Source of the DNA: Umbilicaria muhlenbergii
Lineage: Eukaryota; Ascomycota; Lecanoromycetes; Umbilicariales; Umbilicariaceae
Length of the DNA: 64,000 nt
Direction of reading: 5' to 3'
NCBI GenBank assembly: GCA_000611775.1
Contig: KK106981.1
Coordinates: 6,656,312-6,720,311, forward strand
The translations under genes and the position numbers were made by a program. The notes beneath the pieces were generated by a model. The model did not search any database and was not told where the DNA came from. It saw only the letters and a list, made by a program, of their open reading frames with translations. The number at the start of each line of letters is the position of its first letter. Positions within the stretch are counted from its first letter, which is position 1. Below are positions 22,701 to 35,746 of the stretch, in pieces.

Positions 22701-23436
22701 TCTTTATCTGTGTTAAGAATGTTCAGAGCTTTTTAAAGTTTATTAACTTTTATCAACAGTTCATTAAAGAATTCTCTCAGCTTGTAAGCTTCTTGACTGC
22801 TTTAACTTATAAGAACATTTCATTCAATTGATCTTTAACTGCTGAACAAGTCTTTTAAGAGCTTAAGTGAGCATTTTTTTCTGCTTTTATTCTGATTATG
22901 TTTGATTTGAATAAATTATTCACAGTAAAGTTTGATAGTTCTGACTGTGTTATCAGCAGAGTGTTATCTTAATCTGATTCATAAAAAGTGTTACACTCTG
23001 TTGCTTACTTCTTCATCTGTATAACATCAGCAGAATATAATTATGATATTTATAATAAAAAGTTACTGATCATTATCTGTGTCTTCAAAGAATGAAGACT
23101 GAAGTTGAAAGATACTGCAGAGAAAGTTCAGATTATCACTGATCACAAAAATCTTGAATATTTCAGAATCATCAAGCAATTAAGCTGTTGTTAAACTCAC
23201 TGAAGTGAGTTTCTTTCACAGTTCAACTTTGTCATTCAGTACTGTTCAGATAAGTTAAATAACTGTGCAGATGCTCTCATCTGTAAAAGTAATAATTTCT
23301 TTTAAGATGACAAAGATCTCTGACATACTCATCATCAACAGTTAATAATTAAGTCTCATAATCTGTCTGCTGACTTGAGAAAACATCTGTCTCTGTATTC
23401 AGCTGCTTTGAAATCAGTCTCAGAAAAGAAGCATGC
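19731..23436 (+). mobile_element. Old Ty3/Gypsy element, left part (split by insertion)
   Basis: A probable 5' LTR and leader (about 19731-19960, TGTGTTACAA...), a gag start near 20002, a worn gag (to about 21200), protease (about 21450-21900), reverse transcriptase (22055-22700, with clear LxKLDIxAxFNKL and MNYCDLN-like wording) and RNase H (about 22900-23290). The element is cut at 23436 by a younger chromovirus and resumes at 32028 with the zinc-binding start of integrase. It is among the most eroded elements in the window, with CG, CC and GG nearly absent, and is broken many times. Confidence 0.75.
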
Positions 23437-23715
23437 TGTAAGAGGCTGAGTGTATGACAGTCATCATAATGATGTTTGAACAGAGTGTCATAGGCAAAAG
23501 TCATGATAAGGTTAATGCAGTGATTATACATCTTCTATTCAGTGACAAAACTGATCACTGAGGAAGCAGGTTTTTAAACCTCCTTGTGAAGAGTTTTCAC
23601 TTGATGTCAAGGCGCTAAGTGCTGAGTCATCATGTCTATATAATGTCATACTATAGTGTCATACTATAGTGTTGTACTTGTCATATTGTCATACTATTAT
23701 ATGATGACTTTGACA
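23437..23715 (-). repeat. LTR of the 23.4-32.0 kb chromovirus (3' side)
   Basis: 279 bases, equal in length to its partner at 31749-32027 and very similar. It carries a short internal repeat, tgtcatactatag. Confidence 0.85.
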
Positions 23716-24339
23716 CAGCATTTCTCTTCTCATGGCGCTGTCCTCAGTGTCAATTGACTCTGAACTCATCATTATAAACATTATCATGATAGTCTGATAA
23801 GTGATTGATCATGTAAGGTGAGTGTGTGAAACTGTGTCAGACTCTTGCTGTAGATCACTTATAAAGCCTTGATAAAATCTGTAAAACCCCTTGAGGAAAA
23901 TCAGGAAAAAGTGTCTTTATGACATTAATTAAATCCTGTTTGAGCTGTTCAGATTGTTCATGTGAGACTGCATTAAAATAAGACTGATCATGTGCCCTCA
24001 CTTAATTGTGATGATATCACGCTGACAGTAAGCTTTCTTCATAACACAAACATCAAATTCATCATGTTTACAGTAAGTTCAAAATGCTCTTCCCTTTGTA
24101 TTTATTCTTCATCATTTATCTTATGACATGTTGTCATACCTCTCATGACTTTTTTCACAGCTCATTGAGTGACTTGATGACTTCATGACATCATCTTCAT
24201 TGCAAAGGTGATCACCTCATGAAGGGAGCATCATGAAGCTCATAACTCATGTCTCATTTGTGATGTCATACTCTCTGTCATACTCATATGCATGCTAACA
24301 TAGTGTATATAGCTCATCAACATTTGAATGATTGAACTC

Positions 24340-25330
24340 ACAGCTGTGAACAATGATGAAGACTCATCTTCACTGAGGAAGCCTGTTGATCTCTGAGTTC
24401 AATGTGATGAGAAGAGCTCTGAGTCAGAGTCAGTGAATGAAACTGTGATGATTGACACCTTCAGAAAGAGATGAGAAAGCAGGAGGAGAAAATAATCTGT
24501 TCAGCATCTGAAGAGAACTTGACATCTATCTTCAGATGACATCTTCAACAAGGAGTTTTACTCTGTGTGATGTCATGATGATACCTTGCTGTCAGCTCAC
24601 ATGCAGCAGGCTCATCATCATGAGTGTATGATTTAAGAGAACCTCAATCACATGTTGTCAGGTACTGCTCACTGTGACTTTTGTATAAGAGCTGAAGTTG
24701 ATCACTGCTTTGTGTCAGACAGGAGAGTCTGCATGCATTGTATATCTCTCTGCAACCCTCATGAGCAATGCACAGCAGAGCCTTTGATCATCATTACTCT
24801 GACCTCTGAGAGCTCTGATGTTGTTGTTTCATGCATGCGTGTTTATGATGATCAGAGGAGTGATGACACACTGTAAGTCTGTCTTCCTCAATCCCCTTTT
24901 GTTTTGTTTAAAATGAAAAAATGTCATACTAATTGTCATATTTTATGTCATACTTTTGTCATACTTTTTGTCGTACTTTTGCATTGTTAACTAGTCATAG
25001 CATTTAATGACTGATCATCAGATCTTCATGCTGCTGCTTTTTATCAATCATTATCAGCACTCTTCACACCCCCTGCAGTCACTCCTCAACATGAGTCTCA
25101 CGGCATTCACAATGAGATGATTAATGTTAATTCAGTAGTTCTGAGGAGCTCATTCAAGCTCTTGCTATCTTACTGAAGAGCACTGCTCATGCTCTTCACA
25201 TCCTCAGCACTCATCAATCTCATCATCATCAAGAGTATGTTGAACTCTGTGAGCATCAGTGCATTGAGGAGATGAGGTCAGAGACTTCATCAAACAGCAA
25301 TGAAGAAGAATTTAAGATGATGAAAGACAA
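24340..25330 (+). other. Antisense Cys-rich cargo frame inside the chromovirus
   Basis: Opposite to the element's own genes, an open frame at 24652-24876 encodes a Cys/His cluster: HCDFC, DHCF, VCMHC, SLC, then EQC (spacing roughly C-x2-C-x7-C-x7-C-x2-C-x3-C-x5-C), suggesting a small zinc-binding protein. Acidic, Ser-rich coding-like sequence lies upstream (from about 24340), and Ala/His/Ser-rich coding-like sequence downstream (about 25020-25330). A donor-like gtaagt at 24872 and an acceptor-like tag near 24999 suggest the ancestral frame was spliced. The whole is decayed. It could be a captured host gene or an accessory frame of the element's lineage. Confidence 0.45.
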
Positions 25331-25608
25331 GTAAATAAATGAGGATGACTTGATGCAGCACTGATGAAAGGTTAAGTGCAAGATGTTGACTTCAGATTCA
25401 TTTTGATCTTCAGACCTGAAATAAAATGCTTCTGCACTTAAGTGTTCTCTGCAATGTGACATGTCTGTTATAATGTAGTTCATGCAGTAATTCTATTACA
25501 GATCCTGTCATAACATTGTAACATCATAACCTCTGTCATATTCTTGTTGTAGGGCACAGGCTTCATCATAGAAGAACAAGTTAACAAAGCTGATAAAGTT
25601 TTCAATTC

Positions 25609-25735
25609 TTAAGACTCATGTCTTTTGTGACAGCTTTTTTAAGGCTCATGACTTTTGTGACAGCTTTCTTAAAGCTCATGACTTTTGTGACAGCTTTCTT
25701 AAGACTCATGACTTTTGTGACAGCTTCTTAATCAA
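25609..25735. repeat. Tandem repeat, four units of about 32 bases
   Basis: Four variants of aagactcatgacttttgtga followed by cagcttt(t/c)tt lie between the chromodomain remnant and the antisense frame of the chromovirus. Confidence 0.8.
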
Positions 25736-27344
25736 CCTTGAAGGATCATGTCATACAGCTCATCTGAATTTCAATTTATCAGAGTTGTCAGCATGAAATT
25801 TTCACATTTTTGCCTTTGCATTGTGAATGAAGTGTGCTGACTCTCATGTGTTATCTCAAACCTGATTCATCAGCTTTCATTTGATGAGGTATTAAAGCCT
25901 GTCATCATGAACACAGTTATTCATAATTGCTTCAACTTCTCACTCATCATCCTGATTAAGTAGTAGGTCTTTTCCTGCCAATGCAGAAGAAACATGACAT
26001 GTGTCTTGAAATGACTTCAATAAAGTGATGTTGAACATGTTATAGATATTTCAATCCTCTGAGAGGTTGAGTTCATATGATGACTGACTTATCACACATC
26101 ATACCTTGAATGAGTTGAGCTTTTTTCAATGCAGTTTCTTCATCTGCTTGTTCACTAACACATTCTTTTCATTAATCAGTACTAAATCACCTTCTTTGAA
26201 TGTTATCTTCATTCAGTGTTGATTATAATAGTTTGCATATATTTTATTAACCTGTCATAACTGCTTCTGAGCTGTTGCAATTTGATCTTGAAGTCACTGT
26301 GTATCTGCATAAAGTCTTATTTGTTCATGTGAGTGCTGTATAAACAGCTTACTTAGGCTCATCTGAGGGTCTCACTTTAAGTTAAGCTGAAAGGGGCTCT
26401 TTCTCATAGCAGCATGTATGAAGTTGTTGTATAAGAACTTCATGCAGGGTAAAAGCTTGACTCAGTTCTCTTGCTGCTCATTAATGAATATATGTAAATA
26501 CACCTTCAGGGACTGATTCTGCCTCTCAGTTTAATCATCAATTTGCAGGTGAAAAGCTGTTGACATGTTATAATGACATCACATGTGAAAGCAGAAGCTG
26601 ATTCACTGCTCTGATGTAAACAACTTATCTCTGTCTGTGACTAGAACTTTTGACATATCATGATGCTTAATTATGTTCTGAATAAACACTTCAATGAAGT
26701 CAGCAACTGACATTGTCTTCTGTACTGAAATATAATGAGTCATTTTGGTCAACTTATCAATTATGATGAGGATTAAATCTCATGTCATACTTTCATATGT
26801 GCTGCTCAGTGACAGGTCTGTAATGAAGTTTATTGTCACTGTATGTCATGACACTTTTGAGACTGATAATGAGTTTAATAACTTGTATGATTTGTGATGA
26901 GCTGACTTCACCTTTTGGCATTCAACACAGTCATGACAGTAACATCATATGTCTCTGACAGCATCAGGTCAATCATAAGATCACTGCATCAACTTTATAA
27001 TTCTTGACTTCCTGAAATGACCTGCAAAGACATCATCATGAAATCAACTAATCACTGCATTACAGAGAGCAGGGTTCTGTGGAATATAAATCTTATCATC
27101 ATAATATATGACATCCTCAATTTCCTGCCAATATTTTCATACATTCAACAGTATAAATGTCATATTTGACTGCATCTCTGATGTCATGATCATCTCTGAG
27201 TTCATGTCTATATTCATGTTTGTCATCTCAGACTCAGGCAAGTTGTTTTTATCCTCAAGAGGGGTAGCTAATCCCTGTCATACTCATCATATCAAATCAT
27301 CTTTCAACTGCTCAGTATGAATCACATGTTTAAGTTGTTTGATA

Positions 27345-27580
27345 AACATTCTTGTATAAGCTGTTATCTCCTCACCTATTGGTGAGTGAGTAGACATGAG
27401 TTGAAGTGCTTCAATAGTGTCAGCAGAAGTGTTATCCTCCGTCTTTTGACTGTTCAGTATGAATCATATGTTCTTGTATAAGCTGTTATCTCCTCACCTA
27501 TTGGTGAGTGAGTAGACATGAGTTGAAGTGCTTCAATAGTGTCAGCAGAAGTGTTATCCTCAATTTAAAGGCTAATAAAA
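27345..27580. repeat. 122-base tandem duplication inside the chromovirus
   Basis: The stretch from ctgttatctcctcacctatt (27361) recurs at 27483 with almost no difference over about 100 bases. It lies in the integrase part of the element and postdates much of its erosion, or is an assembly effect. Confidence 0.75.
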
Positions 27581-30500
27581 ACATGACTTGCATCATCATT
27601 CATAACTGCAGTGTCTGCTGAGTTATCCTTGATTGAGTGCTGCTGAGGCTCTGCATACTTAAGCCCTCTGACTGAGTAACAGCTTGCTTCTCAAGCAGAT
27701 AAGCATCACATGATGTGTATTTCAATGACATCACTGATTTCTTTTAACATGACACGGCTTGCTTCTTGAGCAGGTAAGTTTCACACTGCTGATGTTTTAA
27801 TGAGATCATCATCTTCAGTATTCATTGTATCAGTAATATTCATTGTGACAAGCATGACATTCTTTTGTCATAACCTCTGTTGTATTGAGCATCTTGATTA
27901 CAGTTCATTACAGCTTGCTTCTTGAGCATGCAGGTTACATACTGCTGATGTTTCAGTCATGCTGTCATCTTCAGTGTTCATTGTACTGATAATATTTATT
28001 ATGACAGGTACAACATTCTCTTGTTATAATTCCTGTCATACTGAGTGTCTTGACTGCAGCATCATTGCAGCAAGCATGTATAATTTCTTCTGCACTGACT
28101 TATAGTCCTTACTTTCTAAATAGAAGGACTGTTGCATTATTTCAGCAGCAGTTGAGGTACTGACAATCTTCAGCAGTTCATAATCAGGCTGTCTTGATAA
28201 ATCATCAACAGGGTTCTTCTTGCCTTCTTGATATGTGACTTTGAAGTCATATTCAGCAAGCTTCTCAGCTCATTTGAGCTGCCTTCATGTGAGGTTTGAG
28301 GTAGTCATGAATCAAACAAGGTTTGCATGATCAATCAGTATAACAATTTGATGTTTAACACTCTGACAGTAGTGCTGTTAATGATGCATGACTTTCATGA
28401 TGACAAGGAGCTCTTGCTCACTTGTATCATATTGAGTCTCAGTATTTAACAGCTTCTTGCTGTAGTAAGTAATTAATAATCAGTGCAATTGATCATCAAC
28501 CTTGAAGTGTTGTATCAAGATTTCATCAATTGTGAATTCAGAGGCGTCTGTTTCAACCTTCATGAGTTTGTTTTCATTGAAGTAGTGTAGTAATGAAGCA
28601 CTCATGAAGGTTTTCTTCAGAGCTTTAAACACTTTCAATGCAGCTTCTGAAAGTGAAAAAGAAGCAGGTATGATGTTTTCTTGTTGTAGCTTTCCTCTGA
28701 CTTGCAGATTGCATGCTGAATACTTTGTATTGAACCTTCACAATGAGGTTGAGCTGTTTCACTTTCTTTTAGTAACAGTCTGTTGAGACTGAAGAGGAAA
28801 GAGTGATGTATTCTCAATCTTCTTTTTATTCTTTCCTGTTTTCAGAAGATTTAACAGTGATGCTGTAATTCATGAATAATCTCTTATAAACCTTCAGAAG
28901 AAGTTAATGAAGCTTAAAAAGATCTGCAATTCATGAATGTTCTTCAAAGGCAGTCATTCTTTGACAGCTTGAATCTTCTTCAAGTTCATGTATATGCCTT
29001 TCATGTTGATTTTGAATCCTAGAAAGTTCACTTTCATTGCATTAAATGAGCACTTACTGATCTTAAGATGAAGATCATGATGTCATAATGCATTTAGTAC
29101 TTGTCATACATGCTCTTCATGCTTAGACTCATCTTTGCTAAAGATCAAGATATCATTCAAGTAGATCATGCATGTGATGTTTAAAAACTCATCAAGCACT
29201 TTATTAATGAAGGCTTGAAACATAGCAGGAGCATTCATGAGACTGAATGACATGATGAGATATTTGAACAGGCTGAACTGTGTTCAGAATGCTGTTTTTC
29301 ACTCATCTTCACCCTTGATTCATATTCAATTATATGCATTCTTGCAGTTCAGCTTAGTGAACTTCTTAACTCCTTGAAGATGATTCAACATATCTGATAT
29401 AAGTGATAATGAGTAATGATTCTTAATAGTAATATCATTCAAGCGCTTATAATCAATAATTAATCATAGGCTGCCGTCTGATTTTAGTACAAACATAACA
29501 GGTGAAGCTGCAGGTGATGTTGATTTACAAATTATGTCTGCTTTCATGACATCATCTAAATATACCTTCAGTACATTGAGTTCAGCTGAAGACATTGAGT
29601 ATAACTTTCTGAATGAAGGTTGCTGCCCTGATTTCAAGTCAATGATATGATCATGTGAATCTCTCTCAGGCAGAGACTGCTTCTCAGTCACCTGAAATAT
29701 GTCTGTGAAGTCATGATATTCAGGAGGTAAACTGTCATAAATATTATTGCACCCTTTGTTGTATCACAATGAGTTCATTTGTAAAGTATATTCTTTCATA
29801 TTAATCACTAAATCTGACAGTCCTATGAAGTGTTTTATAATGAAAAGATTATTCATATGTAAAATGTTCTTCAGTGTCTTCTTTTCACTGACAGTGAATA
29901 CTCAGTGTGCTGTGATATGCTTCACCTTTTTTCATAGGAATTTCCCCGTGTCATATTCATGATTCAGGTTTGCATTGACTAGAAATGATAACCTGAGGAT
30001 GAAAGATGCTGATGCATTGTTTAAGGTGACAAAGAAGCAGTTATTATAATGATAAGATTAACTGTTGATGTCATATGCTGTAATTGTCAGTATGATGGAC
30101 TCTGATAAATCAATCACATTGCCTCATGCATTGACTTGAGCTTCATAGGGTTCAGTTTGTAAAGACAGCTCATTGACAACACCTCATGTGATAATATTGC
30201 CTTGACTGCTGTTGTTGATAATATATGAGTATTTTTTCTTCAGATCACCTCTTGTTGTATGAGAATTCACCTTTAACTGCTCTGATATCAGATGTGAGAT
30301 ATCATCAATGATAAGTAAGAAGATGAGCTGAAGGTTGACTGTGAATCATTTATTTGCATCAACTGCAGTAGTGACTGCTGTTGATCATTTCATCATACAT
30401 TTATTTGTTTAATGACTGATGACTTCACACTTGATACAGAGGTCTGCTGCCTTTCATGCATTCACTTCATTCTTTGAAATAAAGTCTTCTTGTCAACATG

Positions 30501-31748
30501 AGGGTCTTATGAACATCTGTGTTGTTGTCATAGTCACTTTCTCCGCAACTGATATGTAATTTAAATTTCAGCTTTGATCATGATTACTTTTTTAATAAAA
30601 ACCTCATGAATTGTTTCCTCTTCTGCAGTTGAATTGTTGAGAGTGAGAGGTTTATTATTCAATGAATGATTCTTTTCTGTCATACTTTTGTTTGTATCAT
30701 TAATCTTGTTCTGATGATTCTTTTTGGTGTCTGAGCGGCTTCAGAAGGGTTCATGATTAATAATAATGTCAAGATGTGTTGAAATTTCCTGCACTGATTG
30801 TCTTGCAACCTGCATCAGATCTCAACATCATAGTTCAGTCAAGATGTGATGAGGAAGCCTTAATCATCAGTGATCTTAAATGAGCATCTCACTGATCTCT
30901 TTATGTGAAGCTGAAAGGAAGCAGTAAAGTTCTGATAATCTGTTGTATCAAAAAGTGATTATATCATTGCTGCAAAATTCAGCTGCATTAAAGGTGATGA
31001 TATTTTGTTCATTTGTATCTTCATCAGAGGTTAAGTTCTTCTTTAAAATCTTTAAAAAATTGTTGTAAATAATTTAAGTGTGATCATGCTGTTCCTTCTG
31101 CTTCTGTCAGTCACTCATGACTGTTTTCTTGAGGTGAGAGGCTGCTCAGATGATGAAATCTCATTTGATAAAAAATTACTTCAGCATCAGCTTCTGATTC
31201 AGATTAATTTCATTCAGGTATTTTTAAAGTTTCTCTTTAATGATTTTAACACCTCCTGTGTAAAGATGAGGCTCTCATGCCTTGATGAGGTGTTGAAAAG
31301 GGGGAGGTGCAATATCTGTCATAATTTAACATCATAATTCATGTGATGAACCTGCGTCATTCCCTGAGTTTATCATAATTGAAGAATTTTCTTTCAGATG
31401 TTGATTAAGCTCTTGAAGCTCTTTTTTATTATCCTCAAACTCAATTTCTTGTCTTACATGTTGTAATTGTAATCACTGACGCTTGATGATCTTCTGATTG
31501 TGAGCAGTGACTGCCTCAAGGTCTTCAATGAAGTCATCAGGATTACCTGCATCAATATGTTCATCATTGTCATTAATAATGTCAGAGGCAGGAGTGTTGA
31601 CAGCTGATAATATGAACCTGTTAATTGAAGATCTTGATTCAGCTTGATTATTGACTGTTTCACTGACCTGATGAGATTGAAGTGTTGATGTCATCATGTT
31701 TTATGCTTCTGACATGACCGTTCACCTGAAGGTACTGAGTGATCAGTA

Positions 31749-32027
31749 TGTAAAAGACTGAGTGTACAACAGTCATCATAATGATGTTTGAACAGGGTGT
31801 CATAGACAAAAGTCATGATAAGGTTAATGCAGTGATTATACATCTTCTATTCAATGACAAAACTGATCACTGAGGAAGCAGGTTTTTAAACCTCCTTGTG
31901 AAGAGTTTTCACTTGATGTCAAGGCGCTAGGCGCTGAGTCATCATGTTTATATAATGTCATACTATAGTGTCATACTATAGTGTTGTACTTATCATACTG
32001 TCATACTATTATATGGTGACCCTGACA
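31749..32027 (-). repeat. LTR of the 23.4-32.0 kb chromovirus (5' side)
   Basis: 279 bases, partner of 23437-23715. Followed by the target duplication catgc. Confidence 0.85.
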
Positions 32028-32290
32028 CATGCAGAGATACTCACTGATTAAAAAGAACTGTAAGTGTTTATTGTAACAGTGTACACTGAGAATTCATTAA
32101 TTATACAGATAATTCAGACTCTGCATTCTGAAATTCAATATTTAAAAAACTTCTCTTTGACTGAGTGTGAACTGCAAGAAGACTGAGTCTACTACAGAGA
32201 TTATTTATTTATACTTAATGATAATGAGCTTTTTCTCAGAATATTTCAGCTTTATCATGACTCTTTATTGACAGAACATTCAAACACTGT
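32028..32290 (+). mobile_element. Old Ty3/Gypsy element, right part (integrase start)
   Basis: Continues the element interrupted at 23436. The frame has YYRDYLFILNDNELFLRIF then LYHDS, the wording found around the zinc-binding N-terminus of Gypsy integrase. It stops at about 32290, where another, minus-strand element begins. Broken. Confidence 0.7.
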
Positions 32291-34621
32291 AAAACTGCTT
32301 AAGCTGATTATTATCAGAATTATGCAGAGCTCATTATGTAGATATAATAATCAAGAGATTAATTCTAAAGAAGTAATATTTAATAATGAGATTAAACACA
32401 TATATGTGAGATGCTGATACACACTAAATTTAATCAGACATTAATGTCAGAGACACTCATTAAACTGTGTTAAATTTAAATGAGTACTAATGCACATCAT
32501 CAGATATTAAATGCATATTAAATGCATAAATCAATAATGCTTAAATGCTGTTATGCTGTTATGCTTAAATACTGTTATGTTTTTAACATTATTTTTTTCT
32601 CTGAAAAAGTGTTGTCTGTGATGCTGTTATCACTGTGTGACTCTTTAAAAGCTTCAATTATTGTGACTAAGAGATGAAGAAGTAAAATGTTCAGAAAAAG
32701 TTAAATATTTTACTTCTTTATTTGTTAGTCTTTTACTGAGATTGAGTCAGATAGATCAATTTATATGAAAGAAAGCTGTCATTGACATATCTTTTAAAAG
32801 TTCAGTTGACACATCTTTCAGAAGTTTGATATGTCAGCTTATATAAAAGAGTTTATTTCTCTTATTCAGATTATCTGTTGAATCTCAGTCTTTATATATT
32901 ATAAAAGCTTAAGAAGCTTCTATAAGATTACTGTCTCTGAGCTCATATAAATAGTCAGTTCAGTATTTTTCTCAGTTTATATGAGTAGAAACTGATAAAC
33001 TGAACATCTTTAATATATTTAAGTTATGTCAGTGAAGCTTCTTTTGATCTCTCAGAATCTTCTCTCAGCTGAATACTGAGAGAAGAGATTTTAAAAACTT
33101 AAAAGCTTTACTGAGTACTTTTAAAAAGTGTGAAATACTGAGAGAAGAGAACTCAATGATTATAAATATTTTAATTATGAGCTTCAGCACTTTTATAATA
33201 ACACAGTCAATGTTTAAAAAATAAACAAAAATGCTTAATGTTAAATTTATCTTTATATATCTGTTTAACAATATTTCAGATAATTTATGATGAGTTATCT
33301 GAAACATTATTGAACAGATATACACTTTTATGTCAGTAAAGCTTCTTTCAAACTTTCAGAATCTTCTCTCAGCTGAATACTGAGAGAAGATATTCTGAAA
33401 ACTCAGAAGCTTCACTGAGTACTCATAAAAAGTTTAAAATACTGAGAGAAGAGTTTCTGAGTGATTGTCAGATCTGATTTAATGTGATTTATTTAAATGA
33501 ATTCAGTGAAACTCTGCTAGAACATTGACTGATTTATTAAATTCACTCTTATTTGCATAATATCACTCATTGTCTCAGTTTAAATTATGTCATTTAACTT
33601 TATACTGAAGTTGTTCTCAGTATTGTTTTAAGTTAAAGATGTTATTAACTTTTTAATGTTCTTCTTCATCTTCTGTGACAATAAAAGTTAAAGAAGAAGT
33701 TTATTAATCTGATAAAAAGTCATTAACACACAGACAGAGTAACTTAGAGTTAAAAACATCATGAATTCACATGATAACAGATAACTTCAGTTAATAAACA
33801 GTTTTCACTTATTTTTTAATGTGAAACAGTTTCAGCTGCTTATTCTTCAGATCTCAGCTTAATTATATAATCTTAATATTACAGTCTGAGAGTCATATTA
33901 TGTTTTTTATTTTGTAATTGATATTCTTCTGATGTTTATTTACTGCACTTTTATAAATTCTCTGCTCTTTTTTAACTGCTGCTTTCTGAAATTAAGAATT
34001 TTGTGTATGTGAGTTATTATGTTCTTTGCTTTAACTGACTGAAGTTGTTTGTGTATGAATTCATAAATAATAGTGTCAGAGTTGAAGCTTATGCATAAGT
34101 GAAAGTCTTTGTTGAGATAAAAAGATAAGAGAGAGATAGCAGAGAAAAAATTATTATTATTATTAAACTCAATCATAGACAGTCATTTGACTCAGTTATT
34201 TTGCATATAATTACAGTATGTTCAGAGATCTTATTCAACATCTTAATTAATCTGTTCAGTTTGACTGTCAGTCTCTGAGTGATAAACTGTAAATAGATTG
34301 ACTTTAATCTTTAAATATTTGCACATGCTTTGTCATAAAGTGAAGATGAATTGAGAATCTTAATCAGAGATTATAAAGCTGAGCAGTTTATGCAAACAGT
34401 AAATGTTTTAAAACATAATTTTTATTACTTTTTCAGTTGAGATTTCTTTGTCTTCTGAGTGACAGAAAATGTAGTGTCTTTTCTTTAATAATCAATCAAT
34501 GATTGTATAGATGATGTTGTAGTCTTTTAACATAAAAAGATCAGTGATAAAGTTCATAATAATATTCTGTCAGCATTGTTGAGAGATAGAAAGTGAGATT
34601 AAAAGTTTATTTATAACATTA
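32291..34621 (-). mobile_element. Minus-strand Gypsy copy 1, 3' part (split by insertion)
   Basis: Holds the 3' terminal region (32291-33540) and integrase C-terminal part (about 34180-33900, with FNSDTIIYEF, KQQLKKSREFIK). It is the same family as 47105-51200: 32310-32650 resembles 47130-47345, and 33540-34620 resembles 47525-48600. Cut at 34621 by the 34622-44098 element and resumed at 44099. Strongly eroded and broken many times. Confidence 0.75.
33026..33453. repeat. Pair of 122-base direct repeats with hairpins
   Basis: 33026-33148 and 33332-33453 are copies of each other. Each contains a perfect hairpin, tcttctctcag ... ctgagagaaga (11-base stem, 7-base loop). They lie in the terminal region of the minus-strand Gypsy copy 1 and are not present in the matching part of the second copy near 47350-47520. 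Confidence 0.7.
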
Positions 34622-35425
34622 TGTAAACAATTAATATATGAAACTCATCAAGTGCTAGTTCAGAATAGGAAAGATTATGCTTAACAATGATGCAGCTTTA
34701 TGAAGATAACTTTCATTAATGAATCAACCTCATGAGGGAGCTCAGTCATAAACATCACTCTCAGCACTTCATGAAAGTGATCAGAGGAGTTGACATCATC
34801 AGTGACATCTCATGAAGGTGACTGCTTCACGTGAATCAACCTCATAAGAGAGCTCAATCAATAAACATCACTCTCAACACTTCATGAAAGTGATTAAGGG
34901 AGTCAACATCATTGATGACACCTCATGAAGGTGTGATTTGACAATGAACATCACTCTCAGCACTTCATGAAAGTGGTCAGGAAAGTTAACATCATCAATC
35001 ACACCTCATGAAGATGTGATTTAATAAGAACATCTTATAAAAGCAGCTTCATTAAGATGATTACTTCACAGATCAACTCTGCATGAGAATTTAATTAATG
35101 AATATCACCTTTAACACTTCATGAAAGTGGCTTGAGGAGTTAACATCATCAGTGACATCTTATGAAGGTGTAATTTAATCATGAACATCTCATGAAGGCA
35201 GCTTCATTGAGATGACTGCTTCACACAATCTTCCTCAGACTGACTAACTTCAGAAGGAATATATAATGAGGTTAAAGCATGTCTCACTTTCTTTCTTAAC
35301 AATAATTCTCTACCTACTAGCAATATCATATTATTGTGAATCATCAATTATAAGCTTAAGTCATTATTGTCACATAGCTTCATAATTCCTTAGTTAAAAT
35401 ATCATCTCATGATAATACACTTACA
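34622..35425 (+). repeat. Left 804-base LTR with internal subrepeats
   Basis: Same length as its partner at 43295-44098. From about 34716 to 35222 it is built of about four related units near 110-130 bases, each with aacatcactctcaacacttc, tgaaagtg and a tcatgaagg word. Confidence 0.85.
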
Positions 35426-35746
35426 GTTTTATTGCTTCAATTCATTGAAAAGATGCTGTTCAGTAAGAATGATTGAATATTCATGAGCTCTGCAATCAGC
35501 CTCTGCAACAGTTTCATAAACTGCTTCAGAAACTTCACAAGTAATGATTAATGATGATTTTATCATTCTTGATTCTCAGTTATGACCCGTCACTTCTACA
35601 TTATCTGAGGACTTCATCATGATGAATATCAAAATTCAACTTGTGAAGATTCAACTCATGAGTGAGAAGGAACATATTAAGCAGACTGAGCTTAAAACTC
35701 ATAAATGCTTTACATCAGATTTATCTTCAACTCTGAAACATCATCC

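Larger units (their letters stand above)
23437..32027 (-). mobile_element. Ty3/Gypsy chromovirus, 8.6 kb, minus strand
   Basis: Two LTRs of exactly 279 bases (23437-23715 and 31749-32027), TGTAAGAG...CTGACA in the left copy, and an exact target duplication catgc at 23432-23436 and 32028-32032. Minus-strand order: gag from about 31697, protease, reverse transcriptase (starting about 29690, MTEKQSLPERDSHDHIIDL), RNase H (about 28500-28200), integrase (about 27500-26000) and a chromodomain (about 25960-25840). About 2 kb then remains before the 3' LTR and contains a plus-strand Cys-rich reading frame. Broken many times. Less eroded than the element it sits in. The word tgtcatac recurs throughout. 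Confidence 0.85.
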
